From assembly GCF_006385675.1 (NCBI RefSeq), contig NZ_VFRR01000028.1:1-42538 (forward strand): DNA of 42,538 bases, in the 5' to 3' direction. Every line of letters starts with the position of its first letter. Position 1 is the first letter of the stretch. Positions 38,246 to 42,538 of the stretch are shown in pieces. The translations under genes and the position numbers were made by a program. Origin of the DNA: Maribrevibacterium harenarium. GTDB taxonomy: Bacteria > Pseudomonadota > Gammaproteobacteria > Pseudomonadales > Marinomonadaceae. The notes under the pieces were generated by a model. The model saw only the letters and a list, made by a program, of their open reading frames with translations. It did not search any database and had not been told where the DNA came from.

Positions 38246-38932
38246 CTAATTCTCGAATTCTGAGAGTCGATTGTTGAGATCCGTCCATAGGCTCAGACGG
38301 GAAGAACCACCTACCAATTCACCGCGGCCTTTCTCTTTGGATAACCAAAGATTCTCAGCGTTAAATGAATAAATAGGCAACAAATCTTTTCGGTGTATAG
38401 CAGGCTTAATCGTTTTATCCAAGTTATCCAAAATCACTGGTACCGCGGTTGGTGTATGGTAGTAAGCTAGCACCATATGATGCTGGTTTAAGGTTAACGC
38501 CTTAACATAGACTAAGCGTAATTTTTCATCCGGCACACCGAGCTCCCGTAAGGCGAAGTATTTGGCAATGGTAAAATCCTCGCAATCTCCCCCCCGAGTA
38601 GAGAGGAATTCTATTGGTGTGGCCCAATAGTCCTCTTTCCCCCAATGGTCAATATCATTAACAAAGTCCATTTGGTTAAAAAAATCATTGACCGCTGTTA
38701 GCTGAGTCTGAATATTTTTAGAGCGGTTATTATCAATTGTTTCGCGCCAAGCAATGATACGGCGCTGGGCAAACTCGCCATACTGACTGCCTATCTGCTG
38801 TGCCAAACGTAGGTATTGTTGGGAAATCTCGGCCTGCGTTACCCCAACCAACGCCATTAGCACTAGTCCGTAGCACCACCATCGGCTAAGACGGGTGATC
38901 AAGAGTTGCTTGGATAGGAACAATAGCGACAT
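38246..38932 (-). CDS. lapG: LapG-type periplasmic cysteine protease
   Basis: 228 residues of the bacterial transglutaminase-like cysteine protease family. An N-terminal signal/anchor helix (about 19-33, WCYGLVLMALVGVTQA) directs it to the periplasm. The triad is visible: Cys117 in GGDCEDF, His152 in HHMVLAYY and Asp169 in VILDNLD. Asp116, Glu118 and Asp119 match the calcium-binding acidic residues known in LapG. It should cleave the N-terminal region of a surface adhesin when c-di-GMP is low. It is paired with lapD, nine bases apart. The ribosome binding site is weak, so the start could be later. Confidence 0.94.
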   Translation of the reverse strand: MSLLFLSKQLLITRLSRWWCYGLVLMALVGVTQAEISQQYLRLAQQIGSQYGEFAQRRIIAWRETIDNNRSKNIQTQLTAVNDFFNQMDFVNDIDHWGKEDYWATPIEFLSTRGGDCEDFTIAKYFALRELGVPDEKLRLVYVKALTLNQHHMVLAYYHTPTAVPVILDNLDKTIKPAIHRKDLLPIYSFNAENLWLSKEKGRGELVGGSSRLSLWTDLNNRLSEFEN

Positions 38933-38946
38933 TCACTTGATCTCAG

Positions 38947-39531
38947 CTAAACAGAGACAATATTGGGATGTAAACGCCACTGGCGTTTATGGCTCTGAAT
39001 CATAAAGTTTACCAGTGGTGTCATATCGGTTTCGGTTATCACTTCCAGAGCACGTGCACTAGCTTCTAAGGTAGACAGACCATGACTTACCGACGTTTTT
39101 CTAATGTTGTAGTTGGACTCTTCTAAATCTGTTAAAGCCACTTTTGGAAAACAACGCAGATGATCCAAGCTATACATCATTTTTTTAGCTTTGCGCCAAG
39201 TTGCATCCAACAATAACAGATACTTGGTTGACGCAAACTGCTCGCTATTTTCTCGGACAAGAGGAAAAGCATCCTCTCCGGGATACAGCAGTAGTGTGTT
39301 CTCGACGCTCATATCATCGGGGAGGTCTAGGGCAACAAAAGGCTCAGCAATTTGAATAATGGACACCGGCGAATACGCCAGAGACAACAGACGCACTGTA
39401 TTTTTGGCATGGTGCGCCTCGCGCTTATCCTGCACTATCACAAGATGTATGTCTGAGACTAAGGATGGTCGCAAGTCGCACACGCACTGCTCATGCACAT
39501 ATTGACACTGGCTACACCTTGGTCGAGACAT
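38947..39531 (-). CDS. DTW domain protein, probable tRNA-uridine aminocarboxypropyltransferase
   Basis: 194 residues. The N-terminal CSQCQYVHEQCVC is a likely zinc site. The core has the DATW form of the DTW motif (LLLLDATWRKAKKMMY), a SLAYSP segment and the closing RKTSVSHGLSTLEA. Bacterial DTW enzymes such as E. coli TapT (YfiP) transfer the aminocarboxypropyl group of SAM to tRNA uridine (acp3U47). That is the most likely role here, but other DTW paralogues exist. It lies between pdxJ and lapG with short gaps, so it is probably co-transcribed with them. Confidence 0.86.
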   Translation of the reverse strand: MSRPRCSQCQYVHEQCVCDLRPSLVSDIHLVIVQDKREAHHAKNTVRLLSLAYSPVSIIQIAEPFVALDLPDDMSVENTLLLYPGEDAFPLVRENSEQFASTKYLLLLDATWRKAKKMMYSLDHLRCFPKVALTDLEESNYNIRKTSVSHGLSTLEASARALEVITETDMTPLVNFMIQSHKRQWRLHPNIVSV

Positions 39532-39538
39532 ATAGCAC

Positions 39539-40264
39539 CTAACTTAACTCGGCTAAATAACGCTTAATGACTTCATCCCAACCATATTGAAGCGCTTCGA
39601 CAGTCAGTGCATGCCCTATCGAAACCTCCATGATACGCCCAGGCGCACATAGCAAACTGACATTTTGCAAGTCTAAGTCGTGCCCAGCGTTGACCTCCAA
39701 ACCTAGATCAAGGGCTGCTTGCGCTGCGGCTTGATACTGAGCATTGACGATATCTTGCTGATCCGTACCGTAAGCCTCTGCAAAAGCCTCGGTATAAAGC
39801 TCCACTCGCTCCGCGCCGGTGGCTTTAGCTAGGGCCATTTGTTCCGGAACAGGATCCATAAATAAAGACACGCGAATGCCTTTTTCTTGCAACTTTGCAA
39901 TTACCGGCAACAAGGCTTCACTGTCTCTGTCTAGGTTCCAACCGTGATCTGAAGTCAACTGGTTTGGGTCATCTGGCACCAGCGTACATTGATCAGGCAC
40001 AACTTCCAGAACCACGTCGAGAAATTTGCTATCGGGAAAGCCTTCGATATTCAGCTCTCTGCCCGGATATTGAGCTAACAGCGCCTTTAAATCATGGGCA
40101 TCTTGATAGGTTGCATGACGTTGATCTGGACGCGGGTGAATGGTGATACCAAATGCCCCCAAGTCTAGAGTGCGTTTTGCCATCTGCTCCATGTTGGGGT
40201 AATTCCGCCCACGAGAATTTCGCAGCAGGCCAATTTTATTCAGATTTACACTTAAATGCGTCAT
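39539..40264 (-). CDS. pdxJ: Pyridoxine 5'-phosphate synthase PdxJ, atypical subtype
   Basis: 241-residue TIM barrel of the PdxJ family, which joins 1-deoxyxylulose 5-phosphate and amino-acetone phosphate to form pyridoxine 5'-phosphate. Recognisable elements are LLRNSRGRNYPN, IHPRPDQRH (matching the HLREDRRH active-site loop), NIEGFPDSKFL (catalytic Glu) and VNAGHDLDLQN (late His). The N-terminal motif is VNLNK where the common enzyme has VNIDH, so the usual Asp-His pair is Asn-Lys, as I recall in Bacteroidota-type PdxJ. It is not beside recO, era or acpS, the usual gammaproteobacterial setting. It could be a second copy or a replacement. Confidence 0.86.
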   Translation of the reverse strand: MTHLSVNLNKIGLLRNSRGRNYPNMEQMAKRTLDLGAFGITIHPRPDQRHATYQDAHDLKALLAQYPGRELNIEGFPDSKFLDVVLEVVPDQCTLVPDDPNQLTSDHGWNLDRDSEALLPVIAKLQEKGIRVSLFMDPVPEQMALAKATGAERVELYTEAFAEAYGTDQQDIVNAQYQAAAQAALDLGLEVNAGHDLDLQNVSLLCAPGRIMEVSIGHALTVEALQYGWDEVIKRYLAELS

Positions 40265-40423
40265 ACAAATACTCTAAAACCAAAGTTATGAGTAGATTAT
40301 AAGCTAATCTGGTCAACCACATCACCGCCATTAGGGAAATAAATTGTCATAAACACGCTCATCTTTTAGGTAGAACGACCTGTGTTACAATGGCAGCAAT
40401 TTTAAACGTATTTAAGGATTGTT

Positions 40424-41065
40424 ATGGCTGATGTAACCATCGATATCATTGCTGACCCGGTTTGCCCTTGGTGCTACCTTGGCTACCGACGTTTACAAGG
40501 TGCTGTTGAGCATCTCGGCGACAGTTATCGTTTCAAATTAAATTGGCTACCATTTGAGCTACATCCGGATATTCCAGCCACGGGGGTTTTGCGAGATGAC
40601 TATTTGGGACGCAAATTTGGTAGCCAAGAGAAGCTCAATGAGGTGAGCCACGCCCTGCAAACCATTGGCGCAGCTGAAGGAATTGAGTTCAATTTTTCTC
40701 CCGAAGATGTTGTGCCGAACACCTTGAAAGCGCATCAGCTGATGCTCCAAGCAGTCAAACAAGACTTAGCAACTCCCATGATGCTGGCCTTGTTCGACGC
40801 TTACTTTACCAAGGGCGAAAATATCGGCCTTGAAACAGTACTTACCAAAATAGCGAAGAATGTTGGGCTTGAAGACGAGCTCATCAACGATGCTTTCACC
40901 CGTAGCGGCGCCCAAATAGTGCAAGAGAAAATCGATAAAATCCGCCGCCTAAATATCCAATCGGTACCGAGTTATATTATTAATGAGCAGTTTTTACTGC
41001 AAGGAGCGCGCTCCCCAGAAGAGTTTGCCCAAGCCATTATAGAAGTGATTGACGGACGCGACTAA
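40424..41065 (+). CDS. DsbA family oxidoreductase, FrnE-like
   Basis: 213 residues with a thioredoxin fold and inserted helical domain. The active-site pair is CPWC (residues 14-17, in DPVCPWCYLGYRR), and the cis-Pro region is SVPSYIINEQFLLQGARSPEEF. It has no signal peptide, so it acts in the cytoplasm. The family includes FrnE-like disulfide oxidoreductases and 2-hydroxychromene-2-carboxylate isomerases. The CxxC favours the redox role. TACAAT (40386-40391) is a likely -10 element. It is a single-gene unit ending in a terminator. Confidence 0.88.
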   Translation: MADVTIDIIADPVCPWCYLGYRRLQGAVEHLGDSYRFKLNWLPFELHPDIPATGVLRDDYLGRKFGSQEKLNEVSHALQTIGAAEGIEFNFSPEDVVPNTLKAHQLMLQAVKQDLATPMMLALFDAYFTKGENIGLETVLTKIAKNVGLEDELINDAFTRSGAQIVQEKIDKIRRLNIQSVPSYIINEQFLLQGARSPEEFAQAIIEVIDGRD

Positions 41066-41089
41066 GTTTTCTTTCCTAGCGATCTCAAC

Positions 41090-41114
41090 AAGCCAGCGCA
41101 ATGCTGGCTTTTTT
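41090..41114 (+). terminator. Terminator of the FrnE-like gene
   Basis: A perfect 8-bp stem AAGCCAGC/GCTGGCTT (41090-41097, 41103-41110) with a 5-base loop is followed by a T run on the plus strand, 24 bases after the stop. Confidence 0.9.
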
Positions 41115-41200
41115 ATAGATGAGACAAAATTACAGTTGATAATAGTTCTTATAAACTTTAATATCTCAAATACAAAAGGTATTGAGAGCGATTTTCATTA

Positions 41201-41395
41201 ATGTACGTATGTATTTGCTACTCGGTGAAAGAGAAAGATATTAAACAATCTGTTGCTCAAGGGGCGCATTCAATGCGAGACCTCTATACTGAGCTGGAGC
41301 TGGGACGTCAGTGTGGAAAATGCTGCCAAACAGCCAAACAAATACTTAACGAAGAGCTAGCCAAGTTAGCCTACGATGCCGTCCAGGTGGCCTGA
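41201..41395 (+). CDS. bfd: Bacterioferritin-associated ferredoxin
   Basis: 64 residues. Bfd binds a 2Fe-2S cluster and passes electrons to bacterioferritin haem to release stored iron. The ligands are CIC (4-6) and CGKC (38-41) with the family spacing. MYVCICYSVKEKDIKQSV is the usual start. It is convergent with the two bacterioferritin genes. The AT-rich upstream region (41115-41200) has GATAAT-type sequence (about 41139) that only partly matches a Fur box. Confidence 0.95.
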   Translation: MYVCICYSVKEKDIKQSVAQGAHSMRDLYTELELGRQCGKCCQTAKQILNEELAKLAYDAVQVA

Positions 41396-41427
41396 AACCA
41401 CAAGCCACCCGGAATTATGACGGCATA

Positions 41428-41898
41428 CTACTCAGCCATCATAGATTGAAGGTAATTCTGAATACCAACGTTCGTGATTAATGTTTGTTGCGTTTCAAGC
41501 CAATCAATTTGCTCTTCCTGCTCTTCCTGAATGTGCTCTACCACCTCACGACTAATGAAATCTTTGGCTTGCTCACAAACCTTCACCGCACTAAGCAAGT
41601 CTGGCAACGAAGCACTTTCAAAGGCCAAATTAGCGGCAATCATTTCTTCGCAATCTTCTCCGATTCTTAAGCGGCCCAGGTCTTGTAGATTAGGTAGCCC
41701 TTCTAAAAACAGAATACGCTCAATCAGACGGTCAGCATTTTTCATTTTCTGAATCGAGACCTTGTAGTCGGCTTTATCCAGCTTATCTAGGCCCTTGTCC
41801 TTAAACATACGGGCATGAAGAAAATACTGATTGATTCCCACCAGTTCATTGGCTAACACCTTATTTAAGGCGGCAATAACACTTTTATCACCTTTCAT
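41428..41898 (-). CDS. Bacterioferritin subunit, haem-binding type without ferroxidase ligands
   Basis: 156 residues, four-helix bundle. Met52, the haem ligand shared between subunits, is present (QKMKNAD). Of the ferroxidase ligands Glu18, Glu51, His54, Glu94, Glu127 and His130 of E. coli Bfr, only Glu18 and Glu94 remain. The others are Lys51, Asn54, Gln127 and Gln130. This matches the haem-carrying, non-catalytic subunit of two-subunit bacterioferritins. It starts nine bases after the partner gene with a strong AAGGAG. Confidence 0.93.
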   Translation of the reverse strand: MKGDKSVIAALNKVLANELVGINQYFLHARMFKDKGLDKLDKADYKVSIQKMKNADRLIERILFLEGLPNLQDLGRLRIGEDCEEMIAANLAFESASLPDLLSAVKVCEQAKDFISREVVEHIQEEQEEQIDWLETQQTLITNVGIQNYLQSMMAE

Positions 41899-41907
41899 TA
41901 TCGCTCC

Positions 41908-42375
41908 TTACATTTGCGCCTGATGGTAGTTAGGAGAACCAATCATGTCGATCAAACGCAATTGCTTTTCCAACCAGTAGACATGATCTTCTTCTGTATC
42001 AAACAAGAGCTTTTCTAACACTTCTCTAGTTTGGTAATCTCCTTCCGCCTCGCACACAGCGATGACCTCACGCGCACACTCAACCACTTCTAGCTCGAGA
42101 GTGAGATCGTTTTGCATCATAGAACGCACATCTGTACCGATAAGCAATTCACGGCGTTTGGTCATACAAGGCGTACCTTCGAGAAACAGAATTCGCTTTA
42201 TCAGCCAGTCTGCATGATCCTTTTCTTCATCCATCTCATGGTTAAGGCGTTCATACAATTTTGTCAGCCCCCAATCTTCGTACATACGAGAATGGATAAA
42301 ATATTGGTCGATTGCTGCCAGCTCATTCGCTAACAACGTGTTCAAACTATCAATGACGCGTTGACTACCTTTCAC
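41908..42375 (-). CDS. Bacterioferritin subunit, ferroxidase type without haem ligand
   Basis: 155 residues, four-helix bundle. Ferroxidase ligands are kept: Glu18, Glu51, His54, Glu94, and EEDH at 128-131 aligning with Glu127 and His130 after a one-residue insertion. The haem Met52 is Lys (EEKDHAD). This is the catalytic partner of the next gene. The start is GTG 42375 with GGGAGAAG eight bases upstream. The two genes form an operon, and the first 160 bases upstream (to the window end) hold no clear Fur box. Confidence 0.93.
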   Translation of the reverse strand: MKGSQRVIDSLNTLLANELAAIDQYFIHSRMYEDWGLTKLYERLNHEMDEEKDHADWLIKRILFLEGTPCMTKRRELLIGTDVRSMMQNDLTLELEVVECAREVIAVCEAEGDYQTREVLEKLLFDTEEDHVYWLEKQLRLIDMIGSPNYHQAQM

Positions 42376-42538
42376 GTACTTCTCCCGTAACAGTTAATCT
42401 TCGAGCTAAAGTCTAACTCAGATGATGATGGCCGTAATGCTTATTTAGTCGCCCCTGAAAAACTCTCAACCCATTGAATACAACGTGTTTTTATACGATA
42501 GTTAATACCGAAATCTTGCTATAAATACGCCGTAAGGC

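Noticed and set aside
31441..38932. A new toxin-export or antiphage system
   Set aside because: The gene set (LapB, LapC, LapD, LapG types) fits known Lap adhesin control, and no effector or defence domain was seen.
41115..41200. Fur box upstream of bfd
   Set aside because: The best match (GATAAT at about 41139) agrees with only about 12 of 19 consensus positions in AT-rich DNA.

Overview
The window is chromosomal DNA of a gammaproteobacterium, most likely an Oceanospirillales relative (Marinomonas/Oceanospirillaceae-like). The evidence is moderate GC, the Pseudomonas-style order gltA <> sdhCDAB-sucAB-lpd-sucCD, a Lap-type biofilm control locus, and a purM-purN pair divergent from a DUF2066 gene. 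The genus is inferred from gene content only. Most genes are complete and ordinary. I saw no prophage, insertion sequence, CRISPR array or clear genomic island.

Layout. Positions 1-160 hold the last codons of an unidentified rightward gene and its terminator. 169-5603 (minus) is queA-tgt-yajC-secD-secF: queuosine tRNA modification plus the SecDF-YajC accessory translocase. A tRNA-Leu(CAA) lies at 5803-5887. 6028-9434 holds an HTH regulator divergent from aspA and a type I asparaginase, which together convert asparagine to aspartate to fumarate. 9470-13787 holds a pirin, a chemoreceptor with a C-terminal sensor-like domain, and a DMT exporter divergent from a MarR regulator with two clear operators between them. 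14075-25658 (minus) is the TCA block sdhCDAB, sucAB, lpd, sucCD. gltA diverges from it across a 558-bp AT-rich control region.

27552-31421 holds a small CxxC protein, a DUF2066 protein, purM, purN and a DUF3108 protein. 31441-38932 is a Lap-type locus. It has a LuxR-type regulator with a degenerate receiver, the type I secretion membrane fusion protein (LapC-like) and ABC transporter (LapB-like), a small conserved protein on the other strand, then the c-di-GMP receptor LapD and periplasmic protease LapG. In known systems this machinery exports a giant adhesin and holds it on the surface when c-di-GMP is high. Neither the adhesin nor the outer-membrane channel is in the window. 38947-40264 holds a DTW-domain tRNA modification enzyme and an atypical PdxJ. 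40424-42375 holds a FrnE-like DsbA-family protein, the ferredoxin Bfd and two bacterioferritin subunits with complementary defects: one lacks the ferroxidase ligands and the other lacks the haem methionine.

I did not find a convincing wholly new system. The best leads are the Lap locus with its unknown partner proteins, the two-lipoyl-domain SucB, the paired MarR operators spaced 42 bp apart, the atypical PdxJ, and a 27-codon ORF with a good ribosome binding site and lipobox downstream of sucD.
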